Assembly: GCF_019402665.1 (NCBI RefSeq)
Contig: NZ_VSST01000042.1
Location: 62,001-126,000 of the forward strand
Length of the DNA: 64,000 nt
From: Bradyrhizobium canariense
GTDB taxonomy: Bacteria > Pseudomonadota > Alphaproteobacteria > Rhizobiales > Xanthobacteraceae
Reading direction: 5' to 3'
Below are positions 42,276 to 50,902 of the stretch, piece after piece. Every line of letters begins with the position of its first letter. The stretch's first letter is position 1. A program made the translations under genes and the position numbers. The notes beneath the pieces are model-generated. The model saw only the letters and a program-made list of their open reading frames with translations. It was not told where the DNA came from and ran no database searches.

Positions 42276-42854
42276 CTACTTGCCGATCTCGCGATTGTCG
42301 ACATATCGGATCGCGATTGGCCGCCCGGCGAGGGCACCGCCAAGACCGCCGGTGAATTTCAGCGGCAGGCAGGCGTTCAACGATGAATTGATCGCATTGA
42401 GGTAGGAGGTTCTCGTCTCGGCGGGGACGCCTGCGGTCGCAAAGGTCAGGCGCGGCGGGCCGATCAGGCCGCCCGATTTGTTGAAGCTGAAACGCACGGC
42501 GATTTGCATGCCTGCTCGGGCATTGTCCGTTGGCGGCGACCAGCAAGTGCGCAGCTCGGCGAAGAGATCGCCGATCGTATCGAGATCGTGATCAGGCTTT
42601 TGATATTTGCCGCGATCCGCCTCCGACGGTACGCTTTGGATCGTGAGCTGGAGGTTCTGGCCGTAGGGATAGTCGATCTCGGGAATGCAGGGACCAGGCT
42701 CGAGCGGGCTGCAATAAGACGGCGTGCAGGGCCTGCCGTCGAGCACGCTGCACGGCTCGTGCGAAAACGGAATTGGGTTGATCTGCCGGGGCCGCGCGTC
42801 GGCGGCGATCGTCGAGATCGTCAGCAGGAGGAAAACAAGGATGCCGCGCCACAT
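42276..42854 (-). CDS. exported TonB-C-terminal-like hypothetical protein
   Basis: 192 aa. Signal peptide (1-20, cleavage after ADA), then a short Cys/Pro-rich part (EPCSVLDGRPCTPSYCSP with further Cys-Pro) and, from about 95, a TonB C-terminal-like strand pattern: LRTCWSPPTDNARAGMQIAV, RFSFNKSGGLIGPP and a final LKFTGGLGGALAGRPIAIRY. Such domains occur in periplasmic proteins of unknown partner in Rhizobiales. The ATG at 42854 is the first with a signal peptide. A two-hairpin repeat lies 96 bases upstream. Confidence 0.65.
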   Translation of the reverse strand: MWRGILVFLLLTISTIAADARPRQINPIPFSHEPCSVLDGRPCTPSYCSPLEPGPCIPEIDYPYGQNLQLTIQSVPSEADRGKYQKPDHDLDTIGDLFAELRTCWSPPTDNARAGMQIAVRFSFNKSGGLIGPPRLTFATAGVPAETRTSYLNAINSSLNACLPLKFTGGLGGALAGRPIAIRYVDNREIGK

Positions 42855-42949
42855 GAAGTAAACTCGCAAGGCCACATGGCTGAACGTGGCATTGCCGCCG
42901 GCAGCGTCAAGCCTGCGGCTGTTCACATGCGCGCGTCCAAGGACGGTGT

Positions 42950-43044
42950 CGTCGCCCGGCTTGACCGGGCGACCCAGTACTCCGAGACGTTTGTGATTGA
43001 GCCGAGAGGCTGCGGCGTACTGGATGCCCCGCTTTCGCGGGGCA
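42950..43044. repeat. two-hairpin intergenic repeat upstream of the TonB-like gene
   Basis: GTCGCCCGG/CCGGGCGAC (42950-42972) and TGCCCCGC/GCGGGGCA (43025-43044) are perfect stems; between them CCAGTAC and GTACTGG also pair, so the whole can close as one long element. Same style as repeats widely spread in Bradyrhizobium. It lies between prfC's stop side and the next start. Confidence 0.75.
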
Positions 43045-43078
43045 TGACAGCGGAGGGTGAGGAGCGGACGGAACGCCC

Positions 43079-44698
43079 CTAGCCCTTCTTCTTGACGTCC
43101 TTGACGTTGGTGAATGCGATGCCCTCGGCACGTTCCCTGGTGTAGCCGAGATAGAACTCGTTCCGCGCCAGATAGACGGGATCGCCGTCGACATCGTCGG
43201 CGATGCTGGAGGTGTTGGCGGCGATGAAGGTATCGAGCTTCTTGCGGTCCTCCGAGGAGACCCAACGTGCGAGCTGGAACTCGCTGACCTCGAATTCGAC
43301 CGGGAGGGAATATTCCGCATCCAGCCGCGCCTTGAGCACGTCGAGCTGGAGAGCGCCGACGACGCCGACCAACGCGGGCGCGCCGTCGCGCGGGCGGAAC
43401 ACCTGCACCACGCCCTCTTCCGACATCTGCTGAAGCGCTTCCTTCAGCTTCTTGGCTTTCATCGCATCGGTGAGACGCACGCGGCGGACGATTTCCGGCG
43501 CAAAGCTCGGCACGCCGACGAAGTTGAAATCCTCACCGTCGGTCAGCGTATCGCCGATGCGCAGCGTGCCGTGATTGGGAATGCCGACGACATCGCCGGC
43601 ATAGGCTTCGTCCGCAACCGAACGGTCCTGCGCGAAGAAGAATTGCGGGCTCGACAGCGGCATGCTCTTGCCGGTGCGCACGAGCTTCGCCTTCATGCCG
43701 CGGCTCAGCTTGCCGGAGCACAGCCGCGCGAAGGCGATGCGGTCGCGGTGGTTGGGATCCATGTTGGCCTGGATCTTGAACACGAAGGCGCTCATGCGCG
43801 GGTCGGTGGCTTCGACCTTGCGCTGGTCGCTCTCCTGCGCGCGCGGCTCGGGCGCGAACTTGCCGAGCCCTTGCAGCAGGTCGCCGACGCCGAAATTGCG
43901 TAGCGCGCTGCCGAAATAGACCGGCGTCAGATGGCCCTCGCGAAACGCTTCGAGCTCGAACGGCTTTGAAGCCGCGGTGACGAGCTCGAGCTCGTCCTTG
44001 ACCGCTGACACGTCGAGATTGGCGTTGAGCTTGGCGAGCTCGGCGATCTCGATCTGCTGCGCCGCGCCGGTCTTGGCACCGCCGCCTTCGAGCAGGCGCA
44101 CGCCGCCATTGACGACGTCATAGGTGCCGAGGAACTCGCGGCCGCGGCCGACAGGCCAGGTCATTGGCGTGGTATCGAGCGCCAGCGTCTTCTCGATCTC
44201 GTCCAGGAGCTCGAAGACGTCGCGGCTCTCGCGGTCCATCTTGTTGATGAAGGTGATGATCGGGATGTCGCGAAGACGACATACCTCGAACAGCTTTCGG
44301 GTGCGCGCCTCGATGCCCTTGGCAGCGTCGATCACCATGACGGCGGAATCGACCGCCGTGAGCGTGCGATAGGTATCTTCCGAAAAGTCCTCGTGACCCG
44401 GCGTGTCCAGCAGGTTGAAAACGAGGCCCTCGAACTCGAAGGTCATGACCGAGGTCACGACCGAGATGCCGCGCTCGCGCTCGATCTTCATCCAGTCCGA
44501 ACGCGTGTTGCGCCGCTCGCCCTTGGCCTTCACCTGGCCGGCCAGATTGATGGCGCCACCGAACAGCAGCAGCTTTTCGGTCAGCGTGGTCTTGCCGGCG
44601 TCCGGATGCGAGATGATCGCAAAGGTACGCCGCCGCGACACTTCAGCGGCAAGCGAGGAACGGGCCGTCGATTCGGCTGTGGTGGCGATGTCGGACAT
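43079..44698 (-). CDS. prfC: peptide chain release factor 3
   Basis: 539 aa. Translational GTPase that frees RF1/RF2 from the ribosome after termination. G1 motif SHPDAGKTTLTEKLL near 33, G2/G3 with RGISVVTSVM and LDTPGHEDFSEDTYR, G4 NKMDRESRD; the RF3-specific domains follow (FQIQANMDPNHRDR-type region as FKIQANMDPNHRDRIAF, QLDVLKARLDAEY). Length is normal. It is divergent from sugE, with 161 bases between starts that contain the riboswitch. Confidence 0.96.
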   Translation of the reverse strand: MSDIATTAESTARSSLAAEVSRRRTFAIISHPDAGKTTLTEKLLLFGGAINLAGQVKAKGERRNTRSDWMKIERERGISVVTSVMTFEFEGLVFNLLDTPGHEDFSEDTYRTLTAVDSAVMVIDAAKGIEARTRKLFEVCRLRDIPIITFINKMDRESRDVFELLDEIEKTLALDTTPMTWPVGRGREFLGTYDVVNGGVRLLEGGGAKTGAAQQIEIAELAKLNANLDVSAVKDELELVTAASKPFELEAFREGHLTPVYFGSALRNFGVGDLLQGLGKFAPEPRAQESDQRKVEATDPRMSAFVFKIQANMDPNHRDRIAFARLCSGKLSRGMKAKLVRTGKSMPLSSPQFFFAQDRSVADEAYAGDVVGIPNHGTLRIGDTLTDGEDFNFVGVPSFAPEIVRRVRLTDAMKAKKLKEALQQMSEEGVVQVFRPRDGAPALVGVVGALQLDVLKARLDAEYSLPVEFEVSEFQLARWVSSEDRKKLDTFIAANTSSIADDVDGDPVYLARNEFYLGYTRERAEGIAFTNVKDVKKKG

Positions 44699-44788
44699 TG
44701 CGGCAGCGTTTGGCAGGGAAAATGAGCCTGATCAAGCCTCATCTGGTGATTGCGGAGCCTTCCGGCCAGCCCCATATCGGCCAGGGTT

Positions 44789-44859
44789 GGGAGGGACGGC
44801 CTTCCCTTCCCACAGCACGCCAGTCGCGGGGACGACCCTGCCTTGAATGGAGGGTCGTC
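44789..44859 (+). promoter_or_regulatory. guanidine-II (mini-ykkC) riboswitch with SD-sequestering alternative stem
   Basis: Two hairpins with ACGR tetraloops: GGGAGGG-ACGG-CCTTCCC (44789-44806, one G-U pair) and CGGGG-ACGA-CCCTG (44827-44840). This pair of ACGR-capped stems just before a guanidine exporter is the defining structure of mini-ykkC. In addition GACGACCCT (44831-44839), which makes the 3' side of the second hairpin, is perfectly complementary to AGGGTCGTC (44851-44859), which covers the end of the Shine-Dalgarno site GGAGGG and touches the ATG. The two pairings exclude each other: guanidine should hold the hairpin and free the ribosome site. Confidence 0.88.
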
Positions 44860-45174
44860 ATGGCCTGGAGCATCCTGTTCGTCGCCGGTCTGCTGGAGGT
44901 CTCCTGGGCGATCGGCCTCAAATATACCGAGGGGTTCAGCAAGCTCGTTCCGTCAGTCCTCACACTCGGCGCCATGGCCGGCAGCATCCTCCTGCTCGGG
45001 CTCGCCCTCAAATCGCTGCCGATTGGAACCGCTTATGCCGTCTGGACCGGCATCGGCGCGGTCGGTACCGCGACGCTCGGCATCATCCTGTTCGGCGAGC
45101 CGGCCACCGCGTTCCGCCTCGCCAGCATCGGGCTGATCGTCGCCGGGATTGTCGGGCTGAAGCTGGTTACTTGA
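44860..45174 (+). CDS. sugE: SMR family guanidinium exporter (SugE/Gdx)
   Basis: 104 aa, four transmembrane helices. Small multidrug resistance fold with the essential Glu13 in FVAGLLEVSWAIGLKY; residues Trp16 and Gly-rich helix 3 (YAVWTGIGAVGTATLG) are those of the Gdx subgroup that exports guanidinium in exchange for protons. The upstream guanidine-II riboswitch makes the guanidinium role much more likely than drug efflux. Start ATG is fixed by GGAGGG and by the riboswitch layout. The last 8 bases overlap the convergent pit gene. Confidence 0.93.
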   Translation: MAWSILFVAGLLEVSWAIGLKYTEGFSKLVPSVLTLGAMAGSILLLGLALKSLPIGTAYAVWTGIGAVGTATLGIILFGEPATAFRLASIGLIVAGIVGLKLVT

Positions 45175-46174
45175 CGAAGAGCTTGACCGCCCACCAGGAG
45201 AGCGCGGCGACGATGGCCGAGGCCGGCATCGTGATCACCCAGGCATAGACGATCGAGCTGGCGACGTTCCAGCGCACCGCCGAAAGGCGGCGGGCGGCGC
45301 CGACGCCGACGATGGCCCCGGTGATGGTGTGGGTGGTCGAGACTGGAACGCCGAGGAAGGTCGCCATGAACAGGGTCGCGGCACCGCCGGTCTCGGCGCA
45401 AAATCCCTGCATCGGGGTCAGCTTGGTGATGCGCAGGCCCATGGTGCGAACGATGCGCCAGCCGCCCATCAGCGTCCCCATCGCCATCGCGGCCTGGCAC
45501 GAGAGCACCACCCAGAAGGGCACGAAGAATTCGCCGCCGAGCTGGCCCTGCGAATAGAGCAGCACGGCGATGATGCCCATGGTCTTCTGGGCGTCGTTAC
45601 CGCCATGGCCGAGCGAATAGAGCGAGGCGGAGGCGAATTGCAGGATGCGGAAGGCGCGATCGACGGCAAAGGGCGTGGAGCGCACCGAGGCCCAGGAGAC
45701 GATCGCAACCAGCACCATCGCGAGCAGGAAGCCGACCAGCGGAGACAGCACGATGGCGATCACCGTCTTGGACAATCCGCTCCAGACCGCCGCCGAAAGG
45801 CCGGCTTTGGCCACGCCCGCACCAAACAGGCCGCCGATCAATGCGTGAGACGAGGACGATGGAATTCCGAGCGCCCATGTCACCAGGTTCCAGACGATGG
45901 CGCCGACGAGCGCGGCGAAGATCACCTGAGCATCCACGATCGCGGGATCGATGATGCCGGTGCCGATGGTCTGGGCGACGTGGAGCCCGAACACCATGAA
46001 GGCGACGAAATTGAAGAACGCGGCCCAGAACACCGCGTATTGCGGCCGCAGCACGCGAGTCGAGACGATGGTCGCAATCGAATTGGCGGCGTCGTGCAGG
46101 CCGTTCAGGAAGTCGAACAGCAGCGCGACGGCGATCAATCCGACCAGGACGGGAAGACCCAACGCAACATCCAC
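45167..46174 (-). CDS. pit: PiT family inorganic phosphate transporter
   Basis: 335 aa, about ten transmembrane helices. The duplicated PiT signature is present: FDFLNGLHDAANSIATIV near the start and SLGHGGNDAQKTMGI in the second half (GxNDxxN-type motifs). Takes up metal-phosphate with protons; low-affinity constitutive uptake. It follows the DUF47 gene by 15 bases, the conserved orfA-pit pair of rhizobia, and the PHO box upstream of DUF47 should govern both. Three-prime overlap with sugE is 8 bases. Confidence 0.94.
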   Translation of the reverse strand: MDVALGLPVLVGLIAVALLFDFLNGLHDAANSIATIVSTRVLRPQYAVFWAAFFNFVAFMVFGLHVAQTIGTGIIDPAIVDAQVIFAALVGAIVWNLVTWALGIPSSSSHALIGGLFGAGVAKAGLSAAVWSGLSKTVIAIVLSPLVGFLLAMVLVAIVSWASVRSTPFAVDRAFRILQFASASLYSLGHGGNDAQKTMGIIAVLLYSQGQLGGEFFVPFWVVLSCQAAMAMGTLMGGWRIVRTMGLRITKLTPMQGFCAETGGAATLFMATFLGVPVSTTHTITGAIVGVGAARRLSAVRWNVASSIVYAWVITMPASAIVAALSWWAVKLFVK

Positions 46175-46189
46175 GGCGTGGCCCCTGCC

Positions 46190-46834
46190 CTAAACTTGCT
46201 CGATGACGATGCTGTTGATCTCGTTCGCGACGTCGTCGAAGCGGTCGGCGACTTTCTCGAGATGGTCGTAGATCTCTGCGCCGACGATGAAATCCATCGC
46301 GTTGCCGTCGCGATGCTTGAGGAACAGTTCCTTCAGCCCGATATCATGGAGATCGTCGACGCGGCCTTCCAGCTTGCCCAGCTCTTCGGTGATCGCAGTC
46401 AGCATAGCCACGTTCTGACCGATCTTCTGCATCAACGGCAGCGCACGGCCGACCAGATTGGCGCATTCGATCAGGAGCCCGCCGATCTCCCGCATCGGCG
46501 GCTCGAAGCTGCGGACCTCGAACAGCATCACGGCCTTGGCGGTCTGCTGCATCTGGTCGATGGCGTCGTCCATCGAGGTGATCAGGTTCTTGATGTCGCC
46601 GCGGTCGAACGGGGTGATGAAGGTGCGACGCACCGCCGTCAGCACCTCACGGGTGATATTGTCCGCATCGTTCTCGAACTGGTTGACGCGCTGGCAATAG
46701 ACCGGCGTCTCCTCGCCCCCGTTGAGCATGCTCTGGAGCGCGATCGAGCCCTGGATCACGGTCTGGGCGTGGCGGTCGAACAGGTCGAAGAACCGTTCTT
46801 CCTTGGGCAGGAAAGAGCGAAACAATCGCATCAT
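46190..46834 (-). CDS. DUF47 PhoU-like protein (OrfA of orfA-pit)
   Basis: 214 aa, all-helical, cytoplasmic. Segments RLFRSFLPKEERFFDLFDRH and LITSMDDAIDQMQQTAKAV are those of DUF47, a PhoU-like family that pairs with Pit permeases and probably gates them. It is the first gene of the pair; pit follows after 15 bases. A PHO box lies 44-61 bases before the start. In Sinorhizobium meliloti the matching operon is repressed by PhoB under phosphate limitation, which gives a direct precedent for regulation here. Confidence 0.92.
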   Translation of the reverse strand: MMRLFRSFLPKEERFFDLFDRHAQTVIQGSIALQSMLNGGEETPVYCQRVNQFENDADNITREVLTAVRRTFITPFDRGDIKNLITSMDDAIDQMQQTAKAVMLFEVRSFEPPMREIGGLLIECANLVGRALPLMQKIGQNVAMLTAITEELGKLEGRVDDLHDIGLKELFLKHRDGNAMDFIVGAEIYDHLEKVADRFDDVANEINSIVIEQV

Positions 46835-46877
46835 GGGAGAGAAACTACCGGTTGGATAATGGCTTGGCCAAAGGGGG

Positions 46878-46895
46878 CCGTCATGAAACTGTCAT
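46878..46895 (+). promoter_or_regulatory. PHO box upstream of DUF47-pit
   Basis: CCGTCAT-GAAA-CTGTCAT is two 7-base units with the exact 4-base spacer of the PhoB site; only one base departs from the CTGTCAT pair. It is on the strand opposite to the genes it precedes, 44 bases before the DUF47 start. That position and reverse orientation suit repression of a promoter better than activation. Confidence 0.8.
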
Positions 46896-46992
46896 AGACC
46901 ATTTTCGATCCACGCGCGTGCCACCTCACGCCCGTGGAGCCGGATCATCCACCGCTTTCGCGAGTCAACACATCTTCCATTAGATCAATGAC

Positions 46993-47961
46993 TTACAGCG
47001 ACCGCCGGAAGTAATGCGCGATTTCGCCGATGACGCCACGGCGGAAGGTGAGCACGCAGATCACGAAGATCGAGCCCTGGATCACGGTCACCCACTGCCC
47101 GAACCCCGCCAGATATTGCTGCATGGCGATGATCACGAAGGCACCGACCACGGGACCGAACACGGTTCCTAGACCACCGACCAGCGTCATCAGCACGACT
47201 TCGCCCGACATCGACCAGTGCACGTCGGTGAGCGAGGCATTCTGCGCCACGAAGACTTTCAGCGCACCGGCAAAGCCGGCCAGCGTGCCCGACAGCACGA
47301 AAGCCAGGAACTTGTACTGATCGGTCCGGTAACCCAGCGAGATCGCGCGCGGCTCGTTCTCGCGGATCGCCTTGAGGACTTCGCCGAACGGTGAGTTGAT
47401 GATGCGGAAGATCAGCAAGAAGCCGGCGAGGAAGCCGACCAGAACCACGTAATAGAGCACGGTCGGCTTGGTCAGATCGAACAGGCCAAACATGCGTCCT
47501 TGCGGGATGCCCTGGATACCGTCTTCGCCATGGGTGAACGGCGCCTGGAGGTAGATGAAGTACAGAAGCTGCGACAGCGCCAGCGTGATCATCGAGAAAT
47601 AGATGCCCTGGCGCCGGATCGAGATATAGCCCGTGATGAGCGAGAGCACGAAGGCACCGGCGACGCCGACGAGGATGCCGAGCTCCGGCGGCAGCGCCCA
47701 GACCTTCAGAGCATGCGCGCTGCAATAGCCGGCCGTGCCCAGGAACATCGCATGACCGAAGGACAGCAAACCGCCATAGCCGATCAGCAGGTTGAAGGCG
47801 CAGGCGAGCAGCGCGAAGCACAGTGCCTGCATCACGAAGAACGGGTAGACTCCCGTGAATGGCACCGAAGCCAGCAGCAGCGCCATCACCACGAACACGA
47901 TCATCTCGTCGCGGATCGCGCGCGGGGTTACCGGCAGCGTGTCGTCCGTCAAGGCTGTCAT
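46993..47961 (-). CDS. livM: branched-chain amino acid ABC permease (LivM)
   Basis: 322 aa. Inner-membrane permease with about nine helices. The family loop motif SLGYRTDQYKFLAFVLSGTL and the region GLGTVFGPVVGAFVI are typical of LivM; the central Glu-Ala-Ile-rich coupling loop (VLKAIRENEPRAISLG) contacts the ATPases. It is the last gene of livG-livF-livK-livH-livM and starts 1 base after the livH stop. With LivH it forms the channel for amino acids or related amides delivered by LivK. Confidence 0.95.
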   Translation of the reverse strand: MTALTDDTLPVTPRAIRDEMIVFVVMALLLASVPFTGVYPFFVMQALCFALLACAFNLLIGYGGLLSFGHAMFLGTAGYCSAHALKVWALPPELGILVGVAGAFVLSLITGYISIRRQGIYFSMITLALSQLLYFIYLQAPFTHGEDGIQGIPQGRMFGLFDLTKPTVLYYVVLVGFLAGFLLIFRIINSPFGEVLKAIRENEPRAISLGYRTDQYKFLAFVLSGTLAGFAGALKVFVAQNASLTDVHWSMSGEVVLMTLVGGLGTVFGPVVGAFVIIAMQQYLAGFGQWVTVIQGSIFVICVLTFRRGVIGEIAHYFRRSL

Positions 47962-47962
47962 A

Positions 47963-48826
47963 TCAGGCCGCCCTTCCCGTCAATCCCGTTGGCTTCACCA
48001 AGAGCACCAGCACCATCAGCACGAACACGACGGTGTTGGAGGCCTCGGGGTAGAAATATTTGGTCATGCCCTCGATCACACCGAGCGCAAAGCCGGTGAT
48101 GATGGAGCCCATGATCGATCCCATGCCGCCGATCACGACCACCGCGAACACCACGATGATCAGGTCGGCGCCCATCAGCGGCCGCACCTGGTTGATCGGC
48201 GCCGAGAGCACGCCAGCAAGCGCGGCCAGGCCGACACCCAAACCATAGGTCAGCGTGATCATGCGCGGCACGTTGACGCCGAAAGCGCGCACCAGCGTCG
48301 GGTTCTCAGTCGCGGCACGCAAATAGGCGCCGAGCCGCGTCTTCTCGATCAGGAACCAGGTCGCAACACACACGATCAGCGAGAAGATGACGACCCAGCC
48401 GCGATAGATGGGCAGGAACATGAAGCCGAGATTCATGCCGCCCTTGAGCTGGTCCGGAATGGCGTAAGGCATGCCGGAGGAGCCGAAATAATTCTGGAAC
48501 ACGCCCTGCACGATCAGCGCAATGCCGAAGGTCAGGAGCAGGCCGTAGAGATGATCGAGCCCCGTCAGCCATTGCAGCATGGTCCGTTCCAGGATCATGC
48601 CGAAGATGCCGACGATGATCGGCGCCAACAGCAACGCCCACCAGTAGTTGATGCCGCCGATGTTCAGCAGGAAGTAGGCGACGAACGCGCCCATCATGTA
48701 GAGCGCGCCATGGGCGAAATTGATGATGTTGAGCATGCCGAAGATCACGGCAAGCCCGAGACTGAGCAGCGCGTAGAACGAGCCGTTGATCAGTCCCACC
48801 AGTAGCTGAGCGTAAAGAGCCTGCAT
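47963..48826 (-). CDS. livH: branched-chain amino acid ABC permease (LivH)
   Basis: 287 aa permease with about eight helices. Begins LYAQLLVGLINGSFYALLSL and contains GLAVIFGMLNIINFAHGAL, a strong LivH signature, plus the coupling loop RAATENPTLVRAFGVNV. Partner of LivM in the transmembrane channel. It lies 72 bases downstream of livK across a perfect hairpin, so its translation level can differ from that of the binding protein. Start ATG agrees with the family. Confidence 0.95.
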   Translation of the reverse strand: MQALYAQLLVGLINGSFYALLSLGLAVIFGMLNIINFAHGALYMMGAFVAYFLLNIGGINYWWALLLAPIIVGIFGMILERTMLQWLTGLDHLYGLLLTFGIALIVQGVFQNYFGSSGMPYAIPDQLKGGMNLGFMFLPIYRGWVVIFSLIVCVATWFLIEKTRLGAYLRAATENPTLVRAFGVNVPRMITLTYGLGVGLAALAGVLSAPINQVRPLMGADLIIVVFAVVVIGGMGSIMGSIITGFALGVIEGMTKYFYPEASNTVVFVLMVLVLLVKPTGLTGRAA

Positions 48827-48866
48827 CGATCCCGCACCCGGTCCCTTCGGCGTTCCCTGAAAGTCG

Positions 48867-48890
48867 CCCGCAGGCCTGATGGCCTGCGGG
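48867..48890 (-). terminator. intercistronic hairpin between livK and livH
   Basis: CCCGCAGGCC and GGCCTGCGGG form a perfect 10-bp stem with a 4-base loop, 9 bases after the livK stop. No U-run follows on the coding strand, so it probably protects the livK message and lowers readthrough rather than fully stopping transcription. Confidence 0.65.
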
Positions 48891-48898
48891 CGGTTATC

Positions 48899-50122
48899 TT
48901 ACTTCTTCAAGAGCGCGCACTTGCTCTCGGACAGCGGCGTGAAGGCCTGGTCGCCCGGCACCGTGCCGACCAGCTTGTAGAAGTCCCACGGTCCCTCGGA
49001 CTCGGAGGGCTTCTTCACCTCGAACAGATAGGCATTGTGGATGGTGCGGCCGTTGGGCTGGATCTCGCCCTTGCCGAACAGATCGTCTTCCGTCGGCATC
49101 GACTTCATCTTCTCGACGACCTTGGCGCCGTCGTGCGGGTTGCCGCCGAGCGCTTCCAGTGCCTTGAAATAGTGACGCACGCCCGCATAGACGCCGGCCT
49201 GCACCATGGTGGGCGGCGCGTTGTTCTTCATCTTCTCGGCGAAGCGCTTGGAGAACGCCCGGGTCTGGTCGTTCATGTCCCAGTAGAAGGTCTCGGTGAA
49301 GTTGAGGCCTTGAGCGGTCTCGAGCCCGATCGCCTTGACGTCAGTCAGGAACAGCAGCAGCGCCGCGAGCTTCTGGCCGCCCTTGACGATGCCGAACTCG
49401 GCCGCCTGCTTGATCGTGTTGGTGGTGTCGCCGCCCGCATTGGCAAGGCCGATGATCTTGGCCTTGGAGGCCTGCGCCTGGAGCAGGAAGGACGAGAAGT
49501 CCGGCGTGTTCAGCGGGTGCTTGACGCCGCCGACCACCTTGCCGCCATTGGCCGTAACGACAGCGGTGGTGTCGCGCTCCAGCGCCGCGCCAAAGGCGTA
49601 GTCCGCGGTCAGAAAGAACCAGGTGTCGCCGCCAGCCTTCACCAGCGCCTGGCCGGTGGTGTGGGCCAGCATGTAGGTGTCGTAGGTCCAGTGCACCGTG
49701 TTGGGCGAGCACTGCGCGTTGGTCAAATCCGAGGTCGCCGCGCCCGAGTTGATGTAGACGCCGTTCTTTTCCTTGACGACGTTGTTGACCGCAAGCGCCA
49801 CGCCGGAATTCGGCACGTCGACGATGACGTCGACCTTGTCGACGTCAAACCATTGCCGCGCGATCGCGGTGCCGATGTCGGGCTTGTTCTGGTGATCACC
49901 CGAGATGATGTCGATCTTCCAGCCCTTCGCAGCCAGGCCGGAATCTTCAATGGCCATCTGCGCGGCGAGCGTCGAGCCCGGTCCGCCGAGGTCGGCATAG
50001 AGCCCGGACTGATCGGACAGCGCGCCGATCTTGACGGTCTTGTCCTGCGCGAAGGCTGCACCGGTGGCGGTCACGGCCAGCGCCGTGCCGAGCAGAAACG
50101 ACGCAATCGACTTTGTCATCAT
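48899..50122 (-). CDS. livK: branched-chain amino acid-type ABC substrate-binding protein
   Basis: 407 aa. Signal peptide (1-25, cleavage after AFA), then a type I periplasmic binding fold: TVKIGALSDQSGLYADLGGP, ISGDHQNKPDIGTA, FFLTADYAFGAALERD and the end motif CALLKK. It lies inside the liv cassette between livF and livH. Close relatives transport branched-chain amino acids, amides or aromatic acids; the ligand is not decided by sequence. It has a near-twin at 34.5 kb that lacks transporter neighbours. Confidence 0.93.
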   Translation of the reverse strand: MMTKSIASFLLGTALAVTATGAAFAQDKTVKIGALSDQSGLYADLGGPGSTLAAQMAIEDSGLAAKGWKIDIISGDHQNKPDIGTAIARQWFDVDKVDVIVDVPNSGVALAVNNVVKEKNGVYINSGAATSDLTNAQCSPNTVHWTYDTYMLAHTTGQALVKAGGDTWFFLTADYAFGAALERDTTAVVTANGGKVVGGVKHPLNTPDFSSFLLQAQASKAKIIGLANAGGDTTNTIKQAAEFGIVKGGQKLAALLLFLTDVKAIGLETAQGLNFTETFYWDMNDQTRAFSKRFAEKMKNNAPPTMVQAGVYAGVRHYFKALEALGGNPHDGAKVVEKMKSMPTEDDLFGKGEIQPNGRTIHNAYLFEVKKPSESEGPWDFYKLVGTVPGDQAFTPLSESKCALLKK

Positions 50123-50155
50123 GCTACTTCCCTATGAATCTTTTTGTTGGCAGTT

Positions 50156-50902
50156 CTAGACGCCGAGATAGGTGTGGAGCTTGTCCATGTTGGCGGCAAG
50201 CTCCGCATTGGAAAATCCGTCAATGATCTTGCCGTGCTCGACCACGTAATAGCGGTCGGCGACGGTGGATGCGAACCGGAAGTTCTGCTCGACCAGGAGG
50301 ATCGTAAAACCCTCTTTCTTGAGCCGCGCAATGGTGTGGCCGATCTGCTGGATGATGACGGGCGCGAGACCCTCGGTCGGCTCGTCCAGCATCAGGAAGT
50401 TCGCACCGGTGCGCAGGATGCGCGCGATCGCGAGCATCTGCTGCTCGCCGCCGGAGAGTTTGGTTCCCTGGCTGTTGAGCCGTTCCTTCAGGTTCGGAAA
50501 CAGATCGAAGATCTGCTCGAGCGGCAATCCGCCGGGACGCACCACCGGTGGCAACAGCAGGTTCTCCCGGACATCGAGGCTGGAGAAAATTCCGCGCTCT
50601 TCCGGGCAGAACGCGATTCCCATCCGCGCGATCTTGTCCGAGGTCGTGCGGATGATGTCCTGGTTGTTGAACTTCACCGAGCCGGTGCGCTTGCCGATGA
50701 TGCCCATGATCGACTTCAGCGTGGTGGTCTTGCCGGCGCCGTTGCGCCCGAGCAGGGTGACGACCTCGCCTGCGTTCACGTCGAAGTTGATCCCGTGCAG
50801 GATGTGGGACTCGCCGTACCAGGCTTCCAGGTTGCGGACCTGGAGGAGGTTGCCGCCGCTCGCAGTCTTTGCGGGAGCGTCCGCCGTTGCCGTCTCAGCC
50901 AT
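50156..50902 (-). CDS. livF: branched-chain amino acid ABC ATPase (LivF)
   Basis: 248 aa ABC ATPase. Walker A GRNGAGKTTT, signature LSGGEQQML, Walker B FLMLDEPTEGLAP and H-loop are complete and of LivF type (short, ending in HTYLGV). An N-terminal Ala/Thr-rich extension of about 15 residues precedes the first strand. The start overlaps livG by 8 bases, and livK starts 33 bases after the stop. Powers uptake with LivG. Confidence 0.95.
   Translation of the reverse strand: MAETATADAPAKTASGGNLLQVRNLEAWYGESHILHGINFDVNAGEVVTLLGRNGAGKTTTLKSIMGIIGKRTGSVKFNNQDIIRTTSDKIARMGIAFCPEERGIFSSLDVRENLLLPPVVRPGGLPLEQIFDLFPNLKERLNSQGTKLSGGEQQMLAIARILRTGANFLMLDEPTEGLAPVIIQQIGHTIARLKKEGFTILLVEQNFRFASTVADRYYVVEHGKIIDGFSNAELAANMDKLHTYLGV

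Noticed and set aside
45329..46897. 522-codon plus-strand frame opposite pit and DUF47
   Set aside because: Antisense to two family-recognised genes, His/Asp/Arg-rich translation.
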